From Aldehydirespirator sp965220645 (GTDB taxonomy: Bacteria > Actinomycetota > Acidimicrobiia > Acidimicrobiales > Aldehydirespiratoraceae), in the NCBI GenBank assembly GCA_965220645.1, contig OZ244836.1, forward strand, positions 2,170,001 to 2,234,000: DNA of 64,000 nucleotides, in the 5' to 3' direction. Both the position numbers and the translations under genes were made by a program. Shown in pieces: positions 1 to 8,465 of the stretch. The stretch's first letter is position 1, and every line of letters begins with the position of its first letter. The notes below the pieces were generated by a model, which saw only the letters and a program-made list of their open reading frames with translations, had not been told where the DNA came from and searched no databases.

Positions 1-638
1 TGCTGGCAGCGGCAGCCTTTGTCGTGGCGTTCGGCATCGGTGCACCGGTCGGTGTGGTCTCCGCGCTGAATGCTGGCAAATTGCTGGACCGCGTCATCCG
101 GGCCTTCATCAGCGTCTTCCAGGCGGTTCCCAACTTCGTTCTCGCCCTGCTCGCGGTACTCGTCTTCGGGGTGCGACTCGACTGGCTGCCGGTGTCCGGC
201 GCCGACGGACCTCTACATCTTGTGTTGCCGACCCTCGTTCTCGCCGCCGAACCCGGCGCGCTAACGGCCCGAGTCAGTCGCACTGCCGTGCTGGAACAGC
301 TCTCGTCGGACTTCACGCGGACGCTTCGGGCTCGTGGCGTAGCGATATGGCGGATTCATTGGGTCCACGTGCTGCGGAACTCCTTGTCACCCGTCATCTC
401 GCTCGGCGGCGTCCAGGTTCGAAGCCTGTTGGGCTACACCCTCATCGTCGAGGTGATCTTCCGCTGGCCTGGACTCGGATCCGAGCTCGTCGGCAGCGTG
501 CTCAACCGCGACTACCCAGTGGCGCAGTCCTTGACGCTGCTGCTGGCGGCCGTCGTTGTCGGGTCCAGCGTGCTGGCCGACCTGCTGCACCGGTGGGCCG
601 ATCCGCGAGTCCGGTTGGCCGGCTCGGAGGCGGAGTGA
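1..638 (+). CDS. ABC transporter permease, DppB/OppB type (5' partial)
   Basis: Membrane subunit of an importer of the dipeptide/oligopeptide/nickel class. The frame is open from the first bases, so the N-terminal third lies outside the window; about 211 residues are seen where the family usually has 310-340. Hydrophobic helices alternate along the fragment. The cytoplasmic coupling (EAA) loop is visible at about 310-400, with TLRARGVAIWRIHWVHVLRN followed by SLSPVI. It ends 16 bases before the next permease start, as the first visible member of a five-gene run to 3978. The substrate-binding protein gene is not in the window and is presumably upstream. Substrate is inferred from family only. 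Confidence 0.9.
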   Translation, partial: LAAAAFVVAFGIGAPVGVVSALNAGKLLDRVIRAFISVFQAVPNFVLALLAVLVFGVRLDWLPVSGADGPLHLVLPTLVLAAEPGALTARVSRTAVLEQLSSDFTRTLRARGVAIWRIHWVHVLRNSLSPVISLGGVQVRSLLGYTLIVEVIFRWPGLGSELVGSVLNRDYPVAQSLTLLLAAVVVGSSVLADLLHRWADPRVRLAGSEAE

Positions 639-654
639 TCGCGGGGGCGCAGCG

Positions 655-1515
655 ATGCTGACGACGACGGAGTCGAGACACACTCCAAAGTGGCGGTCCG
701 GGCGATTTCTAGCCGTGGCGCTCGGTGTGTATGCAGCCGCCGCTCTGGTCGGGCTGGTCACCCCGATCGTTCCGCCGCTGGAGCGGCTGGTCAACGAGCA
801 GAACCTGGCCGACTTCCTCCTACCGCCGCTCTCTGAGGGCTACCCGTTCGGAACTGATGAGTTGGGCCGGGACTTCATGTGGCGGCTCATCGGTGGCCTC
901 GGCGTCTCGATGAGCGTTGGCGTGGTGGCGGCCGTGCTGTCCATCGTTCTCGGACTTGTGCTGGGCATTGTCGGCGGGTTCTTCAGGCGAACTGCGGGCG
1001 TGTCGGTCGCGGTGGTGGTCGACGTCACATGGGCGTTCCCGGAGATATTGCTGGCCATCATGCTGGCCGGATGGCTCGGTCCGGGTCTTCGCGCGGTAGT
1101 CTTGGCCGTAGCTCTCACAGGGTGGGCGAGCTTTGCAAAGATCGTTCGCGGGGAGGTGCTGTCGCTGCGCGAGCGAGACTTCGTGGCGGCGTCGAGGGTT
1201 CTCGGGATGTCGAAGCTACGCATCAGCCTCCGCCACCTGGTGCCGAACCTGGTGCCGGTCATGATGGTGATGACCGTGTTCTTCATGGCGGCAGCCATCA
1301 TCGCGGAGGCTGGGCTGTCGTTCCTTGGCCTTGGCGCACAGCCGCCGACGCCGAGCCTCGGTCTGATCCTGGCGCGGGGCCGCGATTCTCTCCACGAAGC
1401 GTGGTGGCTCGTAGTCTTGGCCAGCGTGTTGCTTGGAGGGCTGGTCATGCTTCTCAACGCGGCCAGCGACTATCTCCGCGACCGGCTAGATCCCGCCAAC
1501 GCCGAACGTCAATAG
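655..1515 (+). CDS. ABC transporter permease, DppC/OppC type
   Basis: Second membrane subunit of the importer, 286 residues, normal for the family. The start ATG at 655 follows GGGGG; an in-frame ATG at 556 would run into the upstream permease and add a non-homologous leader. The N-terminal helix is followed by the OppC motif PFGTDELGRD. The EAA loop reads FVAASRVLGMSKLRISLRHL around residues 178-197, and a GLSFLGLGAQPPTPSLG block sits near the C-terminus. Both are typical of the DppC family. The ATPase gene starts 11 bases downstream. Confidence 0.92.
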   Translation: MLTTTESRHTPKWRSGRFLAVALGVYAAAALVGLVTPIVPPLERLVNEQNLADFLLPPLSEGYPFGTDELGRDFMWRLIGGLGVSMSVGVVAAVLSIVLGLVLGIVGGFFRRTAGVSVAVVVDVTWAFPEILLAIMLAGWLGPGLRAVVLAVALTGWASFAKIVRGEVLSLRERDFVAASRVLGMSKLRISLRHLVPNLVPVMMVMTVFFMAAAIIAEAGLSFLGLGAQPPTPSLGLILARGRDSLHEAWWLVVLASVLLGGLVMLLNAASDYLRDRLDPANAERQ

Positions 1516-1526
1516 AACACCGACAG

Positions 1527-2540
1527 ATGCCCCTCCAATCGATCCCGAACACAGCAGCCGTGGCTTCCGACACATCAACCCTTGAGCTCCAGCAGGTCTC
1601 CATCTCGGCGCGTTTCGCCCGCGGCCTGCGCCCGCTGACGACTGGCGTTGACCTTCGGATCGATCAGGGGGAGATCGTGGGCTTGGTCGGGGAAAGCGGC
1701 TCCGGAAAGACCATCACTGCCCTGTCGTGCATGGGGCTTCTTCCCGGCGGTCTCGAACGCGTGAGCGGGCGCGTCTTCTTGGCTGGACGCGACATGACGG
1801 AGGCTTCCGAGCGCGAATGGAACCGCGTACGCGGTCCCAATGTGGCCATGATCTTTCAGGATCCGATGACGAGCCTCGATCCCTGCTTCAGCGTCGGGAA
1901 GCAGATTGTCGAAGCGGTGCGGGCACACCGCGATGTCTCCAGGCAAGCCGCTCGCAAGATGGCGATCGAGGTGATGGGCGAGGCCGGGATACCCGAGCCG
2001 GAGTCCCGATTCGAGGCCTTCCCCCACGAGCTGTCGGGCGGGCTGCGTCAACGAGCCATGATCGCAGGCGCCTTGGTGCTCGAACCTTCCGTTCTCATCG
2101 CCGACGAGCCAACTACCGCTCTGGACGTCACGACCCAAGCGCAGATAGTGGAGCTGGTACTGGGATTGTGCGAGGTCAGGTCGATGAGCGTGTTGTGGAT
2201 CTCTCATGATCTCGCGGTCGTGTCAGATCTGGCCGACCGCGTCTCTGTCATGTATGCAGGCGAACTGGTCGAGTCAGGCCCGACGCTCGAGCTCTTTGCG
2301 CAGCCCAGCCACCACTACACAGCCGGTCTTCTGGACAGCGCCACGCACCGGCCCTTCGGGGAGCCCTTCGGGTTCATCCAGGGGACAGTGCCAGAAACAT
2401 CAGACTGGGGGGACGGGTGCCGGTTCGCGCCACGATGCCCGAGGTTCGACGATGTGTGCACGGCTCACCCGGAATTGGCGCCGACCGGCCCCGGTCGAAT
2501 GACCCGTTGCCATCATCCGGCGCCTGAGGCGGGTCCATGA
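1527..2540 (+). CDS. Oligopeptide-type ABC transporter ATP-binding protein, DppD/OppD type
   Basis: Cytoplasmic ATPase powering the importer, 337 residues. Visible motifs are Walker A GESGSGKT near residue 56, Q-loop MIFQDPMTSLDP, signature LSGGLRQR, Walker B LIADEPTTALD and the H-loop ISHDLAV. The C-terminal oligopeptide-transporter extension is present as GCRFAPRCPRF with further cysteines; in relatives this region carries an iron-sulfur cluster. The ATG at 1527 is chosen because it lies just after the permease stop and gives the usual length. Its last four bases overlap the next gene (ATGA), indicating translational coupling. Confidence 0.92.
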   Translation: MPLQSIPNTAAVASDTSTLELQQVSISARFARGLRPLTTGVDLRIDQGEIVGLVGESGSGKTITALSCMGLLPGGLERVSGRVFLAGRDMTEASEREWNRVRGPNVAMIFQDPMTSLDPCFSVGKQIVEAVRAHRDVSRQAARKMAIEVMGEAGIPEPESRFEAFPHELSGGLRQRAMIAGALVLEPSVLIADEPTTALDVTTQAQIVELVLGLCEVRSMSVLWISHDLAVVSDLADRVSVMYAGELVESGPTLELFAQPSHHYTAGLLDSATHRPFGEPFGFIQGTVPETSDWGDGCRFAPRCPRFDDVCTAHPELAPTGPGRMTRCHHPAPEAGP

Positions 2541-3310
2541 GCACAATCGTTCTCGCCGAGCACCTCACGAAGGAGTTCAAGTCGCGCCATGGCAGGGCCA
2601 CAACGGTCGCGGTTGACGATGTCTCGTTCGTCGTGAACGAGGGGGAGTCCTTCGGAATCGTAGGTGAGAGCGGCTCGGGCAAGACAACCGTTGCTCGCAT
2701 GATGCTCGGACTGATCTCGCCCTCCTCGGGCAGGGTGGAAGTTGACGGGATTGATGTGTGGAGAGGTGAACGTGAGGGACGGCAGACCCTGCCGAAGGTC
2801 ATTCAGGCAGTCTTTCAGGATCCGTTCTCCTCGATGAATCCGCGCATGCGTGTCGGGCGGATCGTCACCGAGGGGCTGCGAGGTCTCGCCTCCGGTGAGC
2901 GGCAGACCGAAGCGGAACGACTCCTGGAAATGGTTGGGTTGTCGAAGCGAAATGTCGATGTCTTCCCGCGCCGGTTGTCGGGCGGCCAGAGACAGCGTGT
3001 GGCGATCGCCCGTGCATTGGCGATGGAGCCGCGGATAATCGTTGCCGACGAGCCCGTGAGTTCACTCGATGTCTCCCTTCAGGGCCAGATCCTCAACCTC
3101 CTCGCGGAACTGGGCGACGAGTACGGCCTCACGACGGTCATGGTCAGCCATGACCTCGGCGTGGTCCGGCAGTTCTGCTCCCGAGTCATCGTCATGTCCG
3201 AGGGACAAGTGGTCGAGGAGGGTGACCCGGATCGAATCCTGCGCGAGCCCGAGCACAGCTATACGAAGAATCTCGTCGCCGCGATCCCGCGCTTGCCCGG
3301 CGAGCCATGA
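2537..3310 (+). CDS. Oligopeptide-type ABC transporter ATP-binding protein, DppF/OppF type
   Basis: Second ATPase of the heterodimeric engine, 257 residues. Walker A GESGSGKTT, Q-loop VFQDPFSSMNP, signature LSGGQRQR, Walker B IIVADEPVSSLD and VSHDLGV are all present. It is shorter than most DppF proteins (about 320 residues) because it stops soon after YTKNLVAAIPRLP and lacks the cysteine-bearing C-terminal extension; this looks like a natural short form rather than damage. It overlaps its neighbours by 4 bases on each side (ATGA at 2537 and 3307), so all genes from 1527 to 3978 should be translated in series. Confidence 0.9.
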   Translation: MSTIVLAEHLTKEFKSRHGRATTVAVDDVSFVVNEGESFGIVGESGSGKTTVARMMLGLISPSSGRVEVDGIDVWRGEREGRQTLPKVIQAVFQDPFSSMNPRMRVGRIVTEGLRGLASGERQTEAERLLEMVGLSKRNVDVFPRRLSGGQRQRVAIARALAMEPRIIVADEPVSSLDVSLQGQILNLLAELGDEYGLTTVMVSHDLGVVRQFCSRVIVMSEGQVVEEGDPDRILREPEHSYTKNLVAAIPRLPGEP

Positions 3311-3978
3311 CCGCCATCGTGTCGGGCGATATCGTCGAGTTCCCGCTCGGCTCGGGTGTGGCCTGCATCGGCGAATGGTTCCGAGCACGAGACGCGATGG
3401 GCGCTGTTGTGCTGTTTCATGACAAGGGTGAGGATCTGGACGCCCTCCGCCCAATCTCGCTGCCACTGCGCAAGCTGCGGCTCGACGCCCTGCTCATCGA
3501 CCTGCCCGGGCACGGCTTGAGCGGCGGTTCCTGGGATGAGCACGGATGTCAAGCGGTTGAGCTCGCCATGGCGCACTGCGCCTCGCAGACAACGCCGCCG
3601 CCTGCGGTGGTGGCGCACGGGCAGGCGACGAACCTGGTTGTAGCCCAGAACACTGCCGTCGTATCAGCGTTGGTGACCATCGGCCCTCGGTTGTCAGAGA
3701 GTGACCTCGCGCCCGAGAGTCCGTGGCGTCACGTCCCGACGTTCGTTGTCGTCGATCCGACCGATGCCGAAGCCCAGCAGTCGCAACGGCATATCCAGCG
3801 CTGGCTCAGAGCCTGGAACCTCCTACTGCAACTCCACTACGAGAAGGCGCGGCGCCAAGACCCCACGGACTGGCCGCCACAGGTACCGACGGGGAGCGCA
3901 GCATTTGCTGCTGAACAGATCGCCTACCGCATACCCGCGAAGGATCGGCAAGCGCCTCAAGCGCGGCGAACTCCGTGA
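3307..3978 (+). CDS. Alpha/beta-hydrolase-like protein ending the transporter operon
   Basis: 223-residue protein coupled to the preceding ATPase by an ATGA overlap. The segment IDLPGHGLSGG near residue 61 is the strand-3/turn region of alpha/beta hydrolases, and VVVDPTDAEAQQ resembles the region of the acid residue. At the nucleophile elbow the sequence is VVAHGQATN, so the expected G-x-S-x-G serine is not there; the protein is either catalytically inactive or uses a different residue. In this position a peptidase or esterase acting on the imported substrate would make sense, but that is inference from context. The C-terminus is basic and low in similarity to the fold. Confidence 0.6.
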   Translation: MTAIVSGDIVEFPLGSGVACIGEWFRARDAMGAVVLFHDKGEDLDALRPISLPLRKLRLDALLIDLPGHGLSGGSWDEHGCQAVELAMAHCASQTTPPPAVVAHGQATNLVVAQNTAVVSALVTIGPRLSESDLAPESPWRHVPTFVVVDPTDAEAQQSQRHIQRWLRAWNLLLQLHYEKARRQDPTDWPPQVPTGSAAFAAEQIAYRIPAKDRQAPQARRTP

Positions 3979-4030
3979 TGCCAGCCATACGAGCCCCCGC
4001 ACGCCGGCTAGGGCCCGCCCCGACCTCGCA

Positions 4031-4180
4031 GTCCGCGCCGGCCGAACTCCAATAGCGATCCCGCTAGTCGTCGCCGCGCAGTCCGCGCCGGCCGAACTCC
4101 AATAGCGATCCCGCTAGTCGTCGCCGCGCAGTCCGCGCCGGCCGAACTCCAATAGCGATCCCGCTAGTCGTCGCCGCGCA
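4031..4180. repeat. Three perfect 50-bp tandem repeats at the 3' end of the amine oxidase gene
   Basis: Copies at 4031-4080, 4081-4130 and 4131-4180 appear identical by eye. The unit contains the last codons and stop codon of the minus-strand amine oxidase (ending RGDD-stop), so the gene terminus exists three times. Because 50 is not a multiple of 3, each copy is entered in a different frame if the previous stop is bypassed, and the frames available all end in LRGDD-stop. The unit carries short inverted segments (GCGCCGGCC, GCGATCCCGC) but no T-tract. Confidence 0.95.
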
Positions 4181-5462
4181 GCCGCGGGCTGAGCGCGGCT
4201 GCAGCGTCGGCGCCGCTCTCGATGGCGCCGTCCATGAATCCGGCCCATCCCCGGGCGAGGTCCGAGCCGGCGAAGTAGAGCCGGCCGTGAGGGACGGAGA
4301 AGTCGGAGTAGTAGCGCGACAGCTGACCCGGCCGGTAGGTGGTCCAGGTTCCCTTGGCGTAGCGGTCGGCGGTCCAGTTGTGGCTGTCGCACACACGGAC
4401 GGTCGCCTCGGGCGCGAATTGGCGGAGGGCTTGCTGCACCTGGGCGGGATCGTTCCCGTCGATCGCCGAGTCGTCGGCGCCGATGCCCACCAGGAGCCGC
4501 CCGCCGTCGAAGTTGGCCTGCTCGGAGGTCCAGCACAGCGGTCCGCCCCAGCCCGAGGCCATGAGGAATTCGGGAACGTTGTCGACCAAAGCGTGGAGCT
4601 TGACCGCTTGACCCGCCAGCCCTTCTTGGGCGAACCGGGCCTTGAGCGAGTCGGCCGGGATGGGCAGCTCGATGTCTTGCCAGGTGTTGACCGGGGCGGC
4701 CAGCAGCGCGAACCGAGCGGTGTGGGCGTCGCCGCCGGCTGTGGTCACTTCGATGTGGTTGCCGGCGTCGGCGATTGAGGCGACCGGCGCCGACAGCTCG
4801 ATGTCAGCGCCGCTGTCGGCTGCGAGGGCCTCGACGAGGCTGGCCGTTCCCTTCGCGAACTTGGTGGCGGGGGCGTCGTCGAGCGTCCAAACGGCGTTGT
4901 CGTAACCCGCGACCCAGGTGAGGACCTGCAGTGCCGAGTTGTCTGAGGGGTGGCAACCGAACGCGAAGGCAGACCACATCGTGAGGTACTCGGCGACGAA
5001 CTGGTGGTCGGTGTACGGCGCGATGAACTCAGAGAAGGCGATGTCCAGGTCGTGCAGATCCGGGTTGTCGAGGTCGGCGCCGAACGTGACCCGGCGGGAT
5101 TGCTCGATGACGTGGTCGAGTGCCTTGTCGAGATCGGGACGGAACTCTCGAGGTACGGGCTGGTCGGGGCGAGGGAGGCTGCGGCCGCAGAGCGACACCC
5201 GGAACTCCTGACCGGCGGGGCTAAGCACGGTGGGCAGGGAGTAGCGCTGGATCTCGCGGGCAATGTTGAGCTGGGTGGCTTCGTCGAACCACGTGCCGCC
5301 CATCTCGTTACGGCGGTCGGTGCCACCGAATTGCTTGTACCAGGTGCGCCCGCCGAGCCGGTCGCGCGCCTCCAGCACGAGCACCGCGTTTCCGTCGTGG
5401 GCCAGGTCTCGGGCGGCGGTCAGGCCGGCGATACCCCCGCCAACGACGACGACGTCATGCAT
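4164..5462 (-). CDS. Flavin-containing amine oxidase
   Basis: FAD-dependent oxidase of the monoamine oxidase/putrescine oxidase family, 432 residues. The N-terminal Rossmann motif VVVGGGIAGLTAARDL at residues 4-19 is followed by LEARDRLGGRT and MGGTWFDE; the C-terminal FAD block YFAGSDLARGWAGFMDGA is intact. The reaction in the family is oxidative deamination of a primary or secondary amine to aldehyde, ammonia and peroxide; the amine is unknown. The ATG at 5462 puts the dinucleotide-binding strand at the very N-terminus as usual; the ATG at 5513 would add 17 residues. The stop lies in the third copy of the 50-bp repeat, and the gene stands alone. Confidence 0.88.
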   Translation of the reverse strand: MHDVVVVGGGIAGLTAARDLAHDGNAVLVLEARDRLGGRTWYKQFGGTDRRNEMGGTWFDEATQLNIAREIQRYSLPTVLSPAGQEFRVSLCGRSLPRPDQPVPREFRPDLDKALDHVIEQSRRVTFGADLDNPDLHDLDIAFSEFIAPYTDHQFVAEYLTMWSAFAFGCHPSDNSALQVLTWVAGYDNAVWTLDDAPATKFAKGTASLVEALAADSGADIELSAPVASIADAGNHIEVTTAGGDAHTARFALLAAPVNTWQDIELPIPADSLKARFAQEGLAGQAVKLHALVDNVPEFLMASGWGGPLCWTSEQANFDGGRLLVGIGADDSAIDGNDPAQVQQALRQFAPEATVRVCDSHNWTADRYAKGTWTTYRPGQLSRYYSDFSVPHGRLYFAGSDLARGWAGFMDGAIESGADAAAALSPRLRGDD

Positions 5463-5625
5463 GAGGCTGGCCTCCCCGCTGGGCCTTGAAGTCCCCAAGC
5501 CAACATACCGCACCGCGAGACGCCGGTCGGTGTCGGAAGCACCCGGGGCGGGGCTGGACGCTGACGCCCGCGACGGAGAAGAGGTCGAGGTTGCAGCCGG
5601 GAGTGGTTAGTGCCGGGTTGGGCCC

Positions 5626-5701
5626 TCAGCCCTGCAGGTCTTCGGGTGTGGGCTCGGGGGTCACGATCTGGATCCGGTTCCCGTGTGCGCCCTCAACGAC
5701 G
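5626..5701 (-). pseudogene. Short C-terminal gene remnant, possibly glyoxalase/VOC family
   Basis: The minus strand reads VEGAHGNRIQIVTPEPTPED and then stops. The GNRIQIVTPE segment resembles the last strand of vicinal-oxygen-chelate (glyoxalase-like) domains, where a metal-binding glutamate follows a D-x-x-GN-x-I pattern. Nothing upstream continues the domain, because the sequence changes at about 5700 into the plus-strand metallo-hydrolase remnant. The family assignment rests on a very short match. Confidence 0.3.
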
Positions 5702-5994
5702 TCATAACCACCCACTGGGTGATGACGCAGGGCAACGCGACGCTGCCGATCTACGGGCCGCCGGGCACCGCGCAGTTCGTCGAACGGCAGATGGCCGCGC
5801 TCGAAGCCGACGACTACCACTCAGGTGTGATCGAGGCAGCCCAGACCGCGGCGAGGACCCGAGCCAAGCGGCTCGTCCTCACCCACCTGGTGCCGCCGGC
5901 GCCCGAGCAGTACCCGGAGTGGATCGCCCGCGCCGCCGATCACTTCGACGGAGAGATCGTGATCGGCGACGACCTGACCACGATCACCATCTGA
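5683..5994 (+). pseudogene. Internally deleted metallo-beta-lactamase-fold hydrolase remnant
   Basis: Open frame of 103 codons joining two non-adjacent pieces of an MBL-fold (ribonuclease Z-like) protein. The first, DVITTHWVMTQGN...YGPPGTAQFVERQMAAL, matches the region after the first metal motif. The second, EAAQTAARTRAKRLVLTHLVPP...HFDGEIVIGDDL, matches the C-terminal part. The HxHxDH metal motif and about 150 central residues are missing, so it cannot be active. The first codons are probably captured sequence; no ribosome-binding site is seen. Confidence 0.65.
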
Positions 5995-6038
5995 TCACCA
6001 TCTGACGCCGCCTCATCGATCCCGGTGGCTGGACGGCA

Positions 6039-6971
6039 TCAACGGGTGATTGCGTCCTCGCGGCGGGTGGTTAGCCAGGCGCTGAACAGCACGACTGCGG
6101 TCCCGGCCCACTGCAGTGGGTGGATGACTTCGGAGCGGAAGGTGATGCCCAGCACCATGGCGACGATGGGGATGAAGTAGATGGCCACACCGCCACGGGT
6201 TGCGCCCGCCCGGCCGACCAGCGCGGCCATGAGCACGAAGGCGGCGCCGGTGCCGACGACTCCTAGCACTGTGACCGCCAGGACCGGTCCGGTGCTCCAT
6301 CGCGAATCGGCGAGGCCGGCCAGGCCGAAGGGCGCCGTGGCGACGGCCGCCACACCCAGCGCTCTGCACATCACCGCGGGTGCTCCGTAGCGCTGCTGGA
6401 GGGGGACCGCGAGGTTGAGAGCGAACCCGTAGAAGATGGTGGCCACCACCACGAGGAGGACTCCCCAGGCGGCGGCCGAGGAGCCGACTGCGGCGGGCAG
6501 GCCGATGCTGACGGTCCCCGCGAGCCCGAGTGCTATGCCGGCACTTTGGCGCCAGCGGGGAAGCGACCGCAGCAGCACGACGGCGACCGCCGCGCTGAGG
6601 ATCGGCACCGAGGCGTTCAGCATCCCGGCCAGGGCCGAGTCGATGTGTTGTTGGGCTATGGGGAACAGAAGGAACGGAACGACCACCCAGATGAATCCGA
6701 GCAGCACGACGCGCCCGTAGTCGGCCCGCTCGATCGGTTCACGGGCTGCCGGGAAGACGGCCAACACTAAGAAGCCGAGCGTGACCCTGACCCACGTGAT
6801 CGTCGCCGGCTCCAGCGACTCCAGGCTTATCTCGATGAGCAGGAACGACGAACCCCAGATCAGCGCCACGCCGCCCAGCAGCACCCACTCGACCCATCCG
6901 AACGGCTCGAGTCTTGATCCCTGGGCGGTGGAGAACACGCGGGGGCCGGCGAGAGGGGAGTCCTGAGACAC
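6039..6971 (-). CDS. EamA/DMT-superfamily transporter
   Basis: Integral membrane protein of 310 residues with about ten hydrophobic segments in two halves, typical of the drug/metabolite transporter superfamily, which exports amino acids, metabolites or drugs. The first helix reads GGVALIWGSSFLLIE, characteristic of EamA proteins, and a second EamA half begins around WGVLLVVVATIFYGFALNL. The start is GTG at 6971; no strong ribosome-binding site precedes it, and TACACT about 12 bases upstream could serve as a -10 for a near-leaderless transcript. Substrate unknown. Confidence 0.88.
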   Translation of the reverse strand: MSQDSPLAGPRVFSTAQGSRLEPFGWVEWVLLGGVALIWGSSFLLIEISLESLEPATITWVRVTLGFLVLAVFPAAREPIERADYGRVVLLGFIWVVVPFLLFPIAQQHIDSALAGMLNASVPILSAAVAVVLLRSLPRWRQSAGIALGLAGTVSIGLPAAVGSSAAAWGVLLVVVATIFYGFALNLAVPLQQRYGAPAVMCRALGVAAVATAPFGLAGLADSRWSTGPVLAVTVLGVVGTGAAFVLMAALVGRAGATRGGVAIYFIPIVAMVLGITFRSEVIHPLQWAGTAVVLFSAWLTTRREDAITR

Positions 6972-7028
6972 GAGGAAAAGGCGAGTGTAGGGCCCACCGA
7001 CCCCAAAGCCCGCTGGACTGGGGGCGGC

Positions 7029-7233
7029 GGTCTAGAAGGCTTGGCGTGGGAGTGACGCCGGTGGGTCTGAGTACAGCCTGTGACCTGGTTCCTGCCGAAT
7101 GGACGAGGAGTCGGCACGCTCGGACTCATCAACCGGCATTATCCGATGGGGTTCCTGACCCAGATGAGCACGCCGTTCGACTTCGGGCTCGACAAGCGCC
7201 TGGACTCGGGGCCGGCCGCCCCGACGAACTGAG
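7029..7233 (+). pseudogene. Two gene remnants: phosphatase 5' end and an unidentified C-terminus
   Basis: Bases 7029-7070 resemble the leader and first codons of the phosphatase gene at 13449-13490 (GGTCTAGAAGGCTTGGC versus GGTCTAGGAGGCTTGGC, then GSDAGGSE versus MSAAGGSD), so this looks like a third, nearly erased copy. From about 7105 to 7233 another frame reads GTLGLINRHYPMGFLTQMST and continues PFDFGLDKRLDSGPAAPTN before a stop. It has coding character but no start and no family I recognise. I see no intact gene between 6972 and 7242. Confidence 0.4.
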
Positions 7234-7242
7234 GCTGCGACG

Positions 7243-7887
7243 ATGTCCAGCGGTCCCCGCGAGGCCGCGGCCGTCGCCGTCACCGGCGTGGAGCGTCTTG
7301 ACCGCGCCGGGTGGTCGCTGAGGCTCGCGCTGGCCTTGAAGTCGGTGCTGCTGCTGGCCTTCGTGGTCGCGGTGACGGTGCCCTGGGAGCAGTTCGAGGG
7401 CAAGGGCATGGCCTACCGCTTCCCGCTGTTCGCGGCAGCGGCCGCGATAGTTCCGCTGGCATGGCGGAGACGTTTCGCCCCCTACCCGGCCACCGCGGAC
7501 TGCCTGGCGGTGGCGCCGTTCCTGCTGGACACCGCAGGCAACTTCGCGGGGCTGTACGACTCCTTCGATCACGCTGACGACGTGTTCCACTTCGTCAACT
7601 GGATCCTGCTCACCGCTGCCTTCCTCGCTTGGCGGTTCCGGCGCACCCGTTCTGCACGCGACGCCAGGCTGCTGGCCACCGGATTCGGAGCGCTCGCCAT
7701 CGTGGCGTGGGAGACAGCCGAGTGGATCGCGGGCGAGTTCGGGGCAGCCGAGACCCTCGGACTCACCTACAGCGACACCATCAGCGATCTGGCCCTGTCC
7801 ACGACAGGCGGTCTGGTCGGCGCGCTCATCGGCGTGCATCTCTTCGCCGCGAGGAGAGATGCGGTCGATGCTTGCGCTATGGACTAA
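7243..7887 (+). CDS. Integral membrane protein, DUF2238/YjdF-like
   Basis: 214 residues with five or six hydrophobic segments. Conserved-looking polar residues lie at the membrane edge: LYDSFDHADDVFHFVNWILL in the middle, ETAEWIAGEF, and TYSDTISDLALSTTGGLVGA near the end. This acidic/histidine pattern matches the DUF2238 (YjdF) membrane family, whose function is not established. It is preceded by a weak purine-rich site, has no same-strand partner, and is followed by the convergent toxin-antitoxin pair. Confidence 0.65.
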   Translation: MSSGPREAAAVAVTGVERLDRAGWSLRLALALKSVLLLAFVVAVTVPWEQFEGKGMAYRFPLFAAAAAIVPLAWRRRFAPYPATADCLAVAPFLLDTAGNFAGLYDSFDHADDVFHFVNWILLTAAFLAWRFRRTRSARDARLLATGFGALAIVAWETAEWIAGEFGAAETLGLTYSDTISDLALSTTGGLVGALIGVHLFAARRDAVDACAMD

Positions 7888-7923
7888 GAAGCGCCTCAGT
7901 AGTTCGCGGCACTCAAACCCAGG

Positions 7924-8160
7924 TCAGGACGCCTCGGCCTGGAGAGTGCGGTCGACGGCGCGGCGGATCCAGGATGAGACGGATCGGTCGTCGGCGTCGG
8001 CGGCGGCCTTGACCCGTTCGAGCATCTCGGGCGGGAACCGCACGGGCACGGGAGCGGTCATCCGCTGCCCCCGCCGCCGGGCAGGCCCCTGTGGCTCCTG
8101 GTTCTCGGGCCTGGCGTAGAACTCGTGCTCCTCCTCGGGGGTCATCTCTGGATCGTTCAT
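7924..8160 (-). CDS. BrnA-like antitoxin, ribbon-helix-helix C-terminus
   Basis: 78-residue protein whose ATG overlaps the stop of the upstream toxin gene (ATGA at 8157-8160). The acidic N-terminal half (MNDPEMTPEEEHEFYARPEN) would wrap the toxin. The C-terminal half, VPVRFPPEMLERVKAAADAD and SVSSWIRRAVDRTL, is a ribbon-helix-helix DNA-binding domain. Toxin-first order with an RHH antitoxin is the arrangement of BrnT/BrnA modules, where the antitoxin represses its own promoter. A damaged second copy lies at 9420-9605. Confidence 0.72.
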   Translation of the reverse strand: MNDPEMTPEEEHEFYARPENQEPQGPARRRGQRMTAPVPVRFPPEMLERVKAAADADDRSVSSWIRRAVDRTLQAEAS

Positions 8161-8465
8161 CGGTCCTCCAGATAGCGGGCGGCCAGGTGCGCTGAGGCGA
8201 CATAGCAGCCGATAGGCCGGCACTTGGCCGGGTTGCCGGACTCGGCGGGCGAGAGGGGCACCACCAGCACAGTTCCGCTGACGCGTGCGACCATCAGCCA
8301 GTGCGCCGGGGGTTTGGCCGGGTAGAACAGCGGGTCGCTACGCCACACGTCGAACACGTCGTCGACGCCCAGCGAGTCGTGCTTGTACAAGTGCGCGATC
8401 TGGCTGGTGATCTCGAAGGGGTCATCGTCGTCGAGGAGGTCTAGATCAAGTGGGTCCAAGGCCAT
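8157..8465 (-). CDS. BrnT-like toxin
   Basis: 102 residues upstream of, and translationally coupled to, the RHH antitoxin. AHLYKHDSLGVDDVFDVW resembles the KHGVSFEEA...F segment of BrnT ribonuclease toxins, and the C-terminal CRPIGCYVASAHLAARYLED resembles their final strand and helix. The identity with known BrnT is low, so the mRNA-cleaving activity is inferred from architecture. The ATG at 8465 is preceded by an AT-rich stretch with TAATAC/TACAGT and no Shine-Dalgarno, suggesting a leaderless or very short leader transcript starting in the 8466-8490 region. Confidence 0.6.
   Translation of the reverse strand: MALDPLDLDLLDDDDPFEITSQIAHLYKHDSLGVDDVFDVWRSDPLFYPAKPPAHWLMVARVSGTVLVVPLSPAESGNPAKCRPIGCYVASAHLAARYLEDR

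Noticed and set aside
4031..4180. Three 50-bp repeats as a CRISPR array or iteron origin
   Set aside because: No spacers between units, and the unit is explained as the duplicated gene end; no replication gene nearby.
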